A DNA stretch of 64,000 nucleotides. It comes from Azolla caroliniana (lineage: Eukaryota; Polypodiophyta). Location: the NCBI GenBank assembly GCA_043228905.1, contig JBHGNT010000003.1:19158001-19222000 (forward strand), in the 5' to 3' direction. The notes beneath the pieces were generated by a model. That model ran no database searches, was not told where the DNA came from, and worked only from the letters and a program-made list of their open reading frames with translations. Numbering within the stretch: position 1 is the first letter of the stretch; the number at the start of each line of letters is the position of its first letter. The position numbers and the translations under genes are program-made. Shown piece by piece: positions 1 through 10,400 of the stretch.

Positions 1-5
1 TTTCT

Positions 6-858
6 ATGGGTACACTCCAAAGCGCCTTACGGACACACAAAGAAGCCCAATTTTTGCAAGTGTTGCAATGCACGACATGCTTCAATTCTGGCCACTCGGC
101 CGTGGATTACGCTTTCCAACCATACTACCCGATTTGCCACTCTCAAGGGCACACAATGGAGCAATGTGAATATAATATGCTCAACCACACAACTGCCCCG
201 GTACGACAAATCGAACCTCACCACGATCGTCCTTGACAAGATGATCGTAATCGTTCGCTACCTCGATTTCGGGAAGCCAAGCCACCCCGGTACGAAGATT
301 GGTATCGGCCCAAGTGGAATCGCTATCGGTTAGACAATCGGTACCGGCCAGAGGAGGATGAGTATTGGCCCATCGAAGATTGCCACCGGCCAAAGGAGGA
401 CCGCTATCGGCCAACCAATGACTACTATCGATACGATTACGATCGTGATGATGATTATGAGACATGATACCGTTCCGACAAAAGGCAAGATCGGCGCCAC
501 TTCCAAAATAATCACGGTCATAGACAACCAGGGAATAATCGAAGACCCCCAGACAATCGACACTGGGATGCATCGAATCTTGATCATCGTCGACCACCTC
601 CCCACACCGAGATTCGGGATGATCACCACCCAACGCAGCGATAGGACGCGCCGCCCCGAGAAGAACCCCCTAGACCGCCGCTGCAATTTGAACATGGGGA
701 ATCAAGCAACTCTGCTCCGGTCACGTGCTTCAATTGCAATCAACCAGGGCATTATGCGACTCAATGTACGGCCAATGATCGCGGCAAGAGCCCCCCAGTA
801 AATATCATCACGACCGAAGTCCAACAAGTAGCGACAAGAAGCAAGGCACAAACACACA
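6..858 (+). pseudogene. Ty3/gypsy gag remnant with zinc knuckles
   Basis: One frame (phase of position 6) reads as the C-terminal half of a retrotransposon gag: two Cys/His clusters near 63-175 (the second reads CHSQGHTMEQC, short of a full knuckle), a long Arg/Tyr/Asp-rich tract at 240-470, and a clean CCHC knuckle CFNCNQPGHYATQC at about 726-767. Stops near 234, 465 and 630 interrupt the frame, so it is dead. Gag knuckles bind RNA in the virus-like particle. The N-terminal part lies left of the window. The protease piece follows after a frameshift near 858. Lineage is inferred from the downstream protease and integrase; the gag sequence alone would not settle it. Confidence 0.7.
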
Positions 859-1269
859 CAATTGGACGTCCAAGATGAAGTCCATCAAGCCACAGAAGAA
901 TAGATCGAGAAATCTAATAACATGAACGTCGACTGCATGAATACCAAAATGAAGGACATTGCTATCGGCGTCTCCACTTCCTCAGAACCTACTGATTTGC
1001 TGGACGAAGATCTAACATGGCAAGCACTTACCAACTGCCAGATATGAATGCCCCTAAGTAAGCTCCCTCATTTTCTTCCATGGTTCAAGGACACGGTGGT
1101 ATCCTTAACCACCGAAAAAGATCAGATGATTGTGCTCGTCCACCTTGCCGAGTCAAGTACAAGTGCCCCACTAATGGACTCCTAGAACCCCGTCGTGAAA
1201 CTCATTATCAAAGGGCATGATATACATGATTTCATTATCGACGGTGGATCTAGCGTCAATGTCATTAGT
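859..1269 (+). pseudogene. Ty3/gypsy aspartic protease remnant
   Basis: In a frame shifted from the gag, the sequence reads as a plant gypsy protease region, including LLDEDLTWQALTN near 1000-1035 and KGHDIHDFIIDGGSSVNVIS near 1210-1269. The IDGGS core is the usual plant variant of the retropepsin D-[ST]-G active site. Stops near 902, 1045 and 1183 show decay. The frame ends exactly where the LTR-like block at 1270 begins. The rest of the protease, the reverse transcriptase and RNase H are absent, and integrase resumes beyond that block. Confidence 0.7.
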
Positions 1270-2008
1270 TGTGGCGGGCAACGTGCGGACTGTCTGCGCC
1301 TTCCCTGAGTTCCTGCTTGTTGGTTCTCAATACTCCACAGTCCGGTACGTCTGTGTGTGTGGGTGTTGGCTTCCGCTACTTGTGAAGAGCCCGTGCGCTA
1401 GGTGATTCGTTGGCAGGTTTCCCTCCTTGGCGCGCAAGACCCAATTCGGTTCAGCGAGACCATGCATTCCCCTAAAGGTGGTTGGCGATAGGAGGTGGTC
1501 GTTCTGGAAGAGGCGTGCCCTGCACGAGGGTCCCGTCGCACGAACGAGCCTGGGAGCTCCCCGACCGGCACTAGGATGCAAGCTCCCTCTTCCTCTCCGT
1601 GTGGAACTGGCATCGCAGCGAGCGTCGCATATGTATGTGTGTGTGTGTGTTTCTGTTTAGTGTAGGGTCCGAGAGTGGGTACGTGTGTGATCGCCGATGT
1701 AGAGGTGCCGGTTGTAACCGTGTGTGTATATGTGTGTGTGCGTGTGCGCGGGCGAGGTTAACCAGGCCGTGTCCCGTGCCTCTTTTGGCCCCTTGTACAT
1801 ACGAGCGAAAAGGGGGCAGCAAGGACAAGGACGCGCTCTCTCACTTCCCGTGCGATTACCGGTCGCTTTCAGAGAGTATCCGGGATCGAACCAGCCGGCA
1901 ACGCAGCAAGCTCCAGAGGATTCAGGTTCCCGGCAACTCCTCCCCTCTTGGGCCATGACCCCGGTGATCCCGCCCAGATCCAACATGCAAGCGCGGATTA
2001 CCGCGACA
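1270..2008 (+). mobile_element. Solo-LTR-like insertion (family E, copy 1)
   Basis: A 739-bp GC-rich, noncoding block with terminal TG...CA lies between protease and integrase pieces of the older gypsy element. Its reverse complement from 2008 leftward matches the block starting at 23509: both begin TGTCGC, share a CCGCGCTTGCATGT-like stretch and a later stretch around GGGCC-AAAAGA-GCACGGG. The two copies are in opposite orientation, as expected of a dispersed LTR family. Flanks TAGT and ACGG do not match, so no target duplication is visible. TG-rich microsatellites occur at about 1630-1655 and 1725-1745. The LTR reading is inference from termini and dispersion. Confidence 0.5.
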
Positions 2009-2760
2009 ACGGTTGCTTCAATAGCAAAATTCATTTATGAATACATATGGTGCCCGATTGAGCTCGCCAACAACCAAAGAGGACATTTCCTGAACACAAT
2101 TATTCGGGAACTCACGACACACTACGCGGTGGTCCATTAGAAAAGCACGCCACATTATCCACAAGCCAATGGCCTGACCAAGTCCACAATAAAACGTTGC
2201 AAACAATCGTGAAGAAAATCATAAACGAAACACACACTGACTGGGATGATAAGCTGCATAGCGCACTCTGAGCATATTGAACAACATTCAAAACAAGTAT
2301 AAATTCCACACCTTTTAGGTTGGCATTTGGGTTGAAAGCCGTCATGCCAATTGAATTTCAGGTAGAAAGCCTATGAGTAAAAAATTTGGAAGGAATTGCC
2401 AAGACCGATTTTGTGTAAAAGCAACTTGAGCAATTACTCGAACTCGGGGAGGATAGGTTGACTAGTCTCAGCCACTTGGCACACAGTCAGCGGAGACGAA
2501 AAGCATTTGTCAATCGCCATTGCCAAGGGACTGAAGAATTATTCGAAATCGGTAGAGTGGTCCTAGTTTTCAAACTTGGCACAAATCAATGCCGGGAAAA
2601 GTCCGTTTCCGATGGACAGGATGTTCGAGCTCGGTGCATTAGCCAGCGACATCATGCCAAAATGGGTTAATGGATTCCGCTTAAAACCCTATCTCGGCCA
2701 TACACCACCCAACCCATTCGCCGACAAGTGTGGCCACAAGGGCCACGGTAGGTGAAACAA
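2009..2760 (+). pseudogene. Ty3/gypsy integrase C-terminal remnant
   Basis: The frame reading TTVASIAKFIYEY near 2009-2045 continues into IIRELTTHYAVVH (2101-2139), then after a stop and shifts into the usual block around the catalytic Glu (HYPQANG near 2152) and a fragment of the next region (PFRLAFGLKAVMP-like near 2310-2345). The stretch 2440-2670 (SHLAHSQRRRKAFVNRHCQG) fits the integrase C-terminal domain. Several stops and frameshifts make it non-functional. It belongs to the same element as the gag and protease at 6-1269. Integrase normally joins cDNA to host DNA. Confidence 0.65.
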
Positions 2761-3215
2761 AGGTTCATGAGGCCACATCGCCGAAATTACGGTAACTACC
2801 CCACCTAACCGAAAATGTATAAAAAAAAATGAGAGAGGGACTCACTAAGTTAAGTATTTAAGGAGCATGCACACCACGCAAGAAAAGCAAGTACAAACAG
2901 TTTCGACGCGTGGCCTTAAAACCTCATTATGAGAGGCAAGCTTCTGAATCTAGGGTACAAGGCCACGATTTGGGAATAGAGGCCTATACAAAAGGAGGGG
3001 CACCACAAGCCATGAATTCAATTGCGCATAAAAGCTCATAGCCCTCAAACCCTCTCGCCTCCTGCACAAAAGCTCTTTCGCTCCCTACATAGAAGTCTTC
3101 TCGCTCTCTCGCTCCCAGCCCAACAACTCTCCAACCCTCTCTTACTCTCCAGCCCTCGAGCTAAACATGCCACTCGAAGTTTCCATGCAGCTCTGCAACT
3201 GGCTAAGGCGGCTAT
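2761..3215. other. Noncoding spacer of the old gypsy element
   Basis: No convincing coding frame. The stretch contains an A-rich run near 2820, a weak TATTTAAGG motif near 2857 and a CT-rich tract at 3045-3145. It links the integrase remnant to the downstream ORF and may be a pol/3'-ORF intergenic or promoter segment, but nothing decisive is visible. Confidence 0.3.
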
Positions 3216-3967
3216 TTGAAGGTTGTCAATACACCTTCTCACCCCGAAGCTCAGGAAATCATACTTAGGGTCCATCCCAACACCATCACCAACAACCAGA
3301 TCCGATCGATGTTGGGTCTAATGCGCGGCAGAGAACGTGACATCGAGGCTCTGCCTCAGAACTTCCTCAAGGCTCATTTCAAGGATTACTCAGTTTTCGC
3401 AAAGGCATATCACACGCAAGGAGGACCTAACGAGTTCTTTGGCAATTTGGCTTGCTTTCTTTTGGTGTTCGGCTATGTGCATGCTAGAGCGTATAGCATG
3501 CCAAAAAAGAAGGCAAGTATCATCACCACCGCCTACCAGAGTGGTGCAATTGACTAGGGAATCATCACCGGGGAAGGAGTTTGCATCAGGCTATCGACTT
3601 CTCAAGCAGAGAGAAGGTTCTTGCCTGCTCTAGCACATTACCTATCTGTGCTCTACTCTCCCCATTCCGCACCTGCTCCCCGCTGAACCCTCCCCGCCTT
3701 GGCCTGCCCACTCAGACAAAGTGGCAACGGGCTTTACATCTCGCCTAGGAAGGATGGCGCGATGACGTGCCTGCATAGAATCCGACCTCATCATTGCCAA
3801 CCGAAGCCACCATTGCCCAGGAACCAACGTACGATATCACCATGCGGGGGTGCGAAAAGCCCAAGACATCTGCCTAGGTGGAGAAGTCTAAGCCTAAATC
3901 GGCAAGCCTAGAGAGGAGTCGAAGTATACAAAGAAGGTGTCTGGACAACCAAGCCCTGCGAAGAAAT
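3216..3967 (+). pseudogene. Retroelement-associated ORF, N-terminal part
   Basis: An open frame from 3216 to 3557 is followed by further codons with stops and shifts up to 3967. It contains NFLKAHFKDYSVFAKAYHTQ and GGPNEFFGNLACFLLVFGYV, which resemble, from memory, the plant-mobile-domain/DUF7745-like ORFs carried by some plant Ty3/gypsy elements. The end of the frame (KKVSGQPSPAKK at about 3930-3966) is cut at 3967 by copia A and resumes in phase at 21475. Function is unknown. The family assignment is tentative; that it is one ORF split by A follows directly from the joined reading and the near-matching target duplication. Confidence 0.5.
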
Positions 3968-4458
3968 TGTTAGGAAACAGGTCCCTCCGGATGGGAAGTG
4001 AGAAGAACAGTGTTGATATCGACCTCGGCCAAAACCAGATGTGGAGTACCCGGCATCGAAAGATCTGGTGAGAACCGAATGAGTAGTACCTGGCAAGAGC
4101 CGGATGGTGAAGACCTAGTGAGAACCGGATGAGTAATACCCGGCAAGAGCCGGATGGTGAATGAGAACCGGATGAAGAGTACCCAACTACAGAAGACCCG
4201 GTGAGAACCGGATGAAGAGTACCCGACTATGGAAGACCCGGTGAGAACCAAATGAGTAGTACCCAGCAAGAGCCGGATGGTGAAGGCCCGGTGAGAAGTG
4301 CTCACCGGATGAAGGGACGTATTCGTAAATATGTTTCTGAGAGTCCATTGGGGCTATATTTGTAAATAGCCGAAAAGTCATATTAGTATAAATATGACTT
4401 AGGGCAAACTTAGTAGTTGTTGTCATTCTTGTTGGAGCAAGATTAGAGCGCAACAGTG

Positions 4459-4498
<40 letters not shown>

Positions 4499-4775
4499 CA
4501 CGAAGAGGTTGTTGCCTCTGTTGTAACCGCCGCTTGTGGCGAAGACAGTGAACAAGAGGTTGTTGCCTCTGTGTTCATCTATTGTATATTGTTACATAGT
4601 GATAGTTAGCAGTCAATGGATTGCCGTGGTTTTTCGCATGTTTGGGTTTTTTCCATGTAAACATCCTGTGTACTCTTCTCTTCATCGTGTCGTGCATTCA
4701 TTCCCCGTTTCTGTGTTTGATTCTAAGCTCGATTGTGGCCAAGCGTTGTTCATTGCAAGCGTGTAGTTCCTGTCA
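3968..4775 (+). repeat. Left LTR of copia A
   Basis: 808 bp, starting TGTTAGGAAACAGG and ending TTCCTGTCA. The U3 part (about 4060-4290) is built of 40-50-bp subrepeats around GAGAACCGGATGA and GCCGGATGGTGAA. A TATA-containing hairpin lies at 4375-4400 and a GA microsatellite at about 4460-4495. The right LTR is 118 bp longer because it has more U3 subrepeats. Confidence 0.9.
4375..4400 (+). promoter_or_regulatory. LTR TATA box inside a perfect inverted repeat
   Basis: AAGTCATATT (4375-4384) and AATATGACTT (4391-4400) are perfect 10-bp inverted arms around AGTATA, so the TATAAATA core lies in the loop and right arm. The same arrangement is at 21082-21107 (right LTR), and with 9-bp arms at 6977-7002 and 11695-11720 (copia C). 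Its position, downstream of the U3 subrepeats, fits the core promoter of the LTR. Confidence 0.6.
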
Positions 4776-4778
4776 AAG

Positions 4779-4790
4779 TGGTATCAGAGC
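4779..4790 (+). other. Primer binding site of copia A
   Basis: TGGTATCAGAGC, three bases after the left LTR, is the standard plant copia site complementary to the 3' end of initiator tRNA-Met, used to prime minus-strand DNA synthesis. Confidence 0.9.
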
Positions 4791-4805
4791 GAAACCACAC
4801 ATAAA

Positions 4806-5643
4806 ATGGACAAATCGTTGGGCGGCATGTTCAAGCTCACCGGCTCCAACTATTCAGTGTGGAAGTCGAAGATGAGGGACATACTCATGGTTAAAGATCT
4901 TTGGTTGCCGGTTCAGTTCGGGGACAAGAGACCGGACAAAATCAACGCCACGATATGGGAGGTGATGCACATGAAGACAACGGCGTACATATGGTGCTTC
5001 ATCGACATGAGTCTATACAACAACTTCAATGAAGAGAGCAAGGCTCATGAGCTCTGGGAGAAGATCCGCATTATGTTTCAAAACAAAAATGCTATTAATC
5101 AGGTTTCGGTATTTCGAAAGCTAGTAAGACTCTGGTACCAAGATGGCTCCACCATGGCGGAGCACATGAATGCCTTCCAAGGGCTGATCCACCAGGCAAC
5201 ATCATTGGAAGTACCTCTCGCCGATGAGGTACTAGCACTACTCCTGCTCGGTTCCCTCTCAGATAGCTGGGAGACGTTGGTTGTCACTTTGGGCAACGCC
5301 GGGCCGGAAGGGAAACAGTTATCCCTACCAAGAATGAAGTCGAGCTTGCTAGATGAGGAGGCGCGTCGGAAAGATAAGGATACGAGCTCCAACTCCAAAG
5401 CGCTCATTACCGAATCGGAACGCGGAAGACAAAGAAACTGTAGTCCCCAGAACCAGGAAAAGTCGGGGACATGGTCAAAGTCAAGGGCGAGGCCTACTTG
5501 CTTCTATTGCGGCGAGCCGGGACACTTCCACAAGAACTGACGGCATTTCCGAAAAGACAAGGAAACCGACGGTACCGATTCGAAGAGGACACCGGACCGG
5601 AACAGTAAAGACCGGAGGGGAACAGACCGGAAGGGAACGACGG
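4806..5643 (+). pseudogene. Copia A gag, split from pol by gypsy B
   Basis: Opens with ATG at 4806 (MDKSLGGMFKLTGSNYSVWK), 15 bp after the primer site, and reads as a copia gag (UBN2-type) with the usual W-x(n)-L and LLDEEARRKDK blocks. The zinc knuckle CFYCGEPGHFHKN near 5497-5537 loses its last Cys because that codon is TGA at 5538-5540; the related copia C has TGT there. Reading continues in frame to 5643, where gypsy B interrupts the sequence equivalent to C position 8270. Gag would form the particle shell; this copy is truncated and lacks a complete knuckle. Confidence 0.85.
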
Positions 5644-6253
5644 TGTCGAGGTATTCCTCGCGGATGCATGGGACGAGGCGGGACCTCGGGGGTCTTGTAC
5701 CGAAGAGCAAGAGAGAAAAGGAGAGGGGAAGAGACCCACAAGGTGCGAACGTAGATTCGCAGGGACACGGCCCTTCGACACAGAGACGCGAATGCGACAG
5801 CGACACAGAGAGACACGAATGTATGTAAATATATATATTAACAAACAAACAACAAGAAGCACGAAGTCTGTTACAACCGAACAGGCCGGCGGACAGATGC
5901 CGATGCCTGTTCGTAAACGCACAGAAAGGAAAGGGTAGGTTGGAGGTGCTGCCGGAAGCACTCGGGCATTCCTCAGAGCAGCGCAAGCCTCCCGAAAACC
6001 TGCACAGAAAGCAGCCACGGAGTTTGTGAGGCAGAGAGAGAGAGAAGCCTTCGCCTACAAACCGACAACACTTCGTCCTCCACTCTCCGCCCCTTTTTAT
6101 AGGCTAGGAAGGAGCCGTTTCCCCTTTACTTCCTACCTACCGAATCTACCTGCCTAGGATCTCCTATGTACAACATAAGGCGCACATGCATGAAGAGCCG
6201 GTTCCTACGCTCCGGTGCACCGATTCCGCTTGTGGACGGTTTTCTTCACGACA
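5644..6253 (-). repeat. 3' LTR of gypsy B
   Basis: 610 bp; read on the minus strand it begins TGTCGTGAAGAAAACCG and ends TACCTCGACA. A minus-strand TATAAAAAGG motif lies near 6092-6102, as expected for the LTR promoter. Long minus-strand open frames here are incidental and are equally present in the other LTR. Confidence 0.9.
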
Positions 6254-6266
6254 TCTGCCCCCACCT
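6254..6266 (-). other. Polypurine tract of gypsy B
   Basis: On the minus strand the bases directly before the 3' LTR read AGGTGGGGGCAGA, a purine-rich plus-strand primer site in the expected position. Confidence 0.75.
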
Positions 6267-6326
6267 AACCGCGCATTCACCGGCATGTGCCAAATTGAGT
6301 TGGGACGGAGAAAACCGGTCCAGCCT

Positions 6327-6769
6327 TTATTCCCCGCCCGTCGGTTCTTCTTCGGTTTCGGATCGTTCGTCGTCCCGGTCCAGGTTATCCGGATCCAGCT
6401 CGTCGTCGTGACGCTTCTTGAACGCTTTGATCCGCTTCCCAGCTACCAGTATCGCCATTCTCGTGCCGTCGAGTTCCGCCAGACGGTACGTCCCGTTGTC
6501 GTTGGCGCTTTGTACTACGTAAGGCCCGAACCACCTTCTCGCGAACTTCCGTGTCGCTCGGTGCTGGTTGTCGAGGCTGCTGTCGTAGACTAGCACCCAG
6601 TCACCTTCCTCGATCTTCTTCGGTCGGAGCCGGTGCGTCCGGTCGAACCGGGCGTTGTTCCCCGTCCTTGCCACCCGAAGCTTTTCCGCAGCCTGCTCCA
6701 CGTCCTCCGGTCTTCGCTCGAGCTGCCGTATGCGCGCCGTCAACAGTTCCTCCCGGCTCATCTCGTCTC
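6327..6769 (-). pseudogene. Gypsy B integrase C-terminal part
   Basis: This 145-codon minus-strand frame continues the integrase at 12092 once copia C and one GTCTC copy are removed (the junction reads WRDEMSREEL). It contains the C-terminal DNA-binding block IEEGDWVLVYDSSLDNQHRA and GPYVVQSANDNGTYRLAELD, equivalent to the GPY/F module of gypsy integrases, and ends at a TAA at 6327 in an acidic tail. No chromodomain is visible, so B is not an obvious chromovirus. Confidence 0.8.
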
Positions 6770-7373
6770 TGTTGGGATTACGGTCCCTTTCGGATGGGAT
6801 GGTCGGATGTCGGAGATGAATGACGACAAGCCCGGTTTCGGTTTCGGAACCGGATGATGAAGATCCCGGTTACGGAGCCGGATGACGAATGTACCCGGAG
6901 AGAGATCCGGATGCGGGGATATATTCGTGAATATGTTTGCCAAGAGCCCTTGAGGCTATAGTTGTAAATAGCCCGAAAGTCATATGTGTATAAATATGAC
7001 TTAGGGCAAACAGTTTTAATGTTGCTACTCATTTTTTCTGTTTTTCCACTCAAGAGGAGTGAAGAGAGAGCAGCCGTGAGAGAGATAGAGCGTGAGAGAG
7101 GAAGAGGTCGACGCCTCTGTGTAATTCCGCCGCCTGTGGCGAGGACAGCGAGCTCAAGGTCGTCGCCTTGCAGCTCGCCATTGTATATTTCTCTGTGCAT
7201 AGTTTTGGTTTGGAGTCTTGTACTCCCGTGGTTTTTCCCGTCTAGGGTTTTCCACGTTAATCCCTGTGTATTCGTGTTCTTTCTCTGTGGTTCCTATTTT
7301 CTGCTGCATTGATTCGTGCTTACTCGGTTGTGGCCGAGTGGCGAAGGTTAATCGGAGCGTCGATTGCTCAACA
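6770..7373 (+). repeat. Left LTR of copia C
   Basis: 604 bp. Carries the TATA hairpin at 6977-7002, a purine-rich GAGAGAG tract near 7050-7110 and a U5 ending in GATTGCTCAACA. U3 has CCGGATGA-like subrepeats resembling those of copia A but fewer. Confidence 0.95.
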
Positions 7374-7376
7374 AAC

Positions 7377-7388
7377 TGGTATCAGAGC
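7377..7388 (+). other. Primer binding site of copia C
   Basis: TGGTATCAGAGC, three bases after the LTR, complementary to initiator tRNA-Met, as in copia A. Confidence 0.92.
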
Positions 7389-7403
7389 GAACTGCTGCAG
7401 AAA

Positions 7404-10400
7404 ATGGAAGGCGGCGGCAGCGGGCAGCCGGGGATGATGGTGCTGAATGCGCAGAATTACGCCGACTGGAAGATCAAGATGGAGGATCTTCTGATTGTTC
7501 GGGACCTGTACGAACCGATTGACAGGTCGGAAATACCGAAGGGGGTACTTGAGTCGGAATGGAGGCTTCTGAACCGGAAAGCCGTTGCAACCATTCGGCA
7601 ATACGTCGACGTGAGCGTTCTACAACATGTGGCGAACGACACCAACGCATATGAGATGTGGCGGAAGCTGTCGGGCCTCTACGAGAGAAAGAATGCGTTG
7701 AACCGGACCTCCCTGATGAGGAAGATAGTGAACCTCAAGTACCGGGACGACGAGAGTATGGTGGAACACGTAAGCACGTTCATGGGATTCGTGAATCAGC
7801 TTGCGGCGATCAAGTTCCCGTTGGAGGATGCAATGCAAGCCATCATTCTGATGTGTACATTGCCGGAAAGCTGGGAGAACTTGGTGGTGACTCTCAGCAC
7901 CTCCTGCACCGAAGATAACTTGTCCCTACAAACGGTAAAGACAAGTATTTTGAACGAAGAAGCGCGTCGGAGAGATAAAGAACCGGCCTCCGATCCGAAG
8001 ATGTTGTTTACCGAATCGGATCGGGGAAGACAACGGAACCGGAGTCTGCAGAGACGGGAGAAGTCGGGGACCCGGTCGCAGTCAAGAGGAAGACCCACAT
8101 GCTTCCATTGTGGGAAGCCGGGGCACTTCCGGAAGAATTGTCGGCATTACCGAAAGGACAACGGAGCCGACGACACCGATTCGAAGAAGTCACCGGAGAG
8201 AAACGGTGCATACCGGGGAGCCACGGACCGGAGAGGTCCGGATCGGCGAGGGCAGGACAGGAAAGGAACGACGGCACTCGCGGCAAGTGAGGAAGAAATC
8301 ATGCTCATCACCGAAGAAGGTGAACTAAACATTGCCGGCGATGAGACGACCTGGGTGGTCGATTCCGGAGCGTCGTTCCACCTGACCCCGGAAAGAAGAT
8401 ACTTCTCATCCTACACAGCCGGTGAGCATGGCTGTGTTCGGATGGGAAATGAAGGTACGTGCCGGATTGCCGGCGTAGGAGACGTGTGGTTGACAACCTC
8501 GACCGGATGCAAAATGCTGCTGAAGGATGTCAAACACGTTCCGGAGGTTCGATTGAACCTGATTTCGGCCGGGAGGCTAGACGATGAAGGCTACACAGGT
8601 AGCATCCGGAACGGCGTAATGAAGTTCAGCAAGGGGAGCCTGATAGTGGCTCGGGCCCGGAAAGTCAACACACTGTACCTGATGAATGCCCGGTTATGTC
8701 CGGAAGAGCTGAATGTGGCAGCCGACACTGCCGGTGAGCTGTGGCACAAAAGACTGTGCCACATGAGTGAGAAGGGGATGAAGAGGCTTGCAGAAGACAA
8801 CCTTATTCCAGTGAAGCATGTGCACCTGGAGAAGTGCACCGATTGCCTGGCCGGTAAGCAGAACCGAACCTCCTTCCACTCAAGGCCACCGACGAGACGT
8901 AGCGCACCATTGGAGTTGGTGCACACTGATGTGTGCCAGGTAGAAACGAAGTCACATGGCGGAGCCCAGTACTTCGTAACATTCATAGATGATCATAGCC
9001 GAAGACTGTGGACGGCACCGATGAAGACAAAGGACCAAGTGTTGTCCGTCTTCAAAGAACTCCACGCGAGAGTGGAAAGAGAATCCGGCAAGAAGCTGAA
9101 AGCGATACGAGCGGATAACGGAGGGGAATACCGGGGGCAGTTCGCGGAGTACTGTCGCTCGAAAGGAATCCGGCTCGAGTTTACTGTGCCGAAGACGCCG
9201 GAACTGAACGGGCTGGCCGAGAGGATGAACCGGACCATAATGGAGAGGGTCCGGAGTATGCTGGCGCATGCGAAATTACCCAAGGGGTTTTGGGCTGAGG
9301 CAATGTCGACAGCGACATATGTGATAAACAGATCACCCTCAGTACCTCTGGACGGAGACACGCCGCAGAGAGTGTGGACCGGTAGGGAAGTATCTTACCG
9401 GCATCTGAAGGTGTTCGGGTGTCTCGCATACGTGCATGTGGCAAAGGACCGGAGAGGAAAGCTAGATCCAAAGACCCGGCCATGCATATTCCTCGGTTAC
9501 GGCGACGACGAGTTCGGCTACCGAGTATGGGACCCGGTCGACAAGAAGATATTCAAGAGTCGAGACATCATCTTCATGGAGGACAAGACACTCGCCGACT
9601 GGGAGTCGGAGAAGAAGATGAAGAGCTCCAAGTCGACCGGTGAGGATCAACTCTAAGAGGAGCAGTCCCGACCGGCAAGGGACCAGTTAGCACTCGAGGA
9701 TCCGGCCGAAGACGATGAAGAAACAGAACCGGCCGAGGAAGATGAAACTGATACCGGAACCGGCCCCGATCCCGAAATGGATTCGGATGAAGAGGAAACG
9801 GAAGAGCCGGTTACCGAAGCTCCGGAACGGAGATATCCTCTAAGAGAGAGAAGGGTCCCCCGGAGATTTCCGGAACCAGAGCACGTGCTGCTAACCGACG
9901 AGGGGGAGCCGGAGAGCTTTGAAGAAGCAAAGCACGACACCCAGAGCCGCAGGTGGTTGAGTGCCATGCAGGACGAGATGGATTCCCTCCATGAGAACCA
10001 CACATATGAACTAGTGGAGTTGCCGAAAGGAAAGCGGGCACTTCGAAACAAGTGGGTGTTCAAGCTGAAACCGGGAGATGCCGGAAACCCCCCGAGATAC
10101 AAAGCCAGGATCGTGGTGAAGGGGTTTCAGCAGAAGAAGGGCGTCGACTTCGACGAGATATTTGCCCCAGTAGTGAAGATGACCTCCATCCGGACGGTGC
10201 TGAGCATAGCGGCAAGCATGGACCTCGAGGTAGAACAGATGGACGTGAAGACGGCATTCCTTCACGGTGACCTCGAAGAAGAGATCTACATGTAGCAACC
10301 GGAAGGATTCGAGAAGAAAGGGAAGGAGCACCTGGTATGCCGGTTGAAGAAGAGCCTTTACGGACTGAAGCAGGCTCCCCGGCAATGGTACCGGAAGTTC

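Noticed and set aside
181-695. Two minus-strand frames of 120-150 codons
   Set aside because: Shadows of the Arg/Tyr/Asp-rich gag on the plus strand.
5494-6018. Long minus-strand open frames (150-175 codons) in the LTR of gypsy B, also at 17317-17700
   Set aside because: They lie wholly in LTR sequence, have no domain and are present in both LTRs only because the LTRs are copies.
6778-7200. Minus-strand 140-codon frame, identical at 11496-11918
   Set aside because: Identity follows from near-identical LTRs of copia C; no protein-like pattern.
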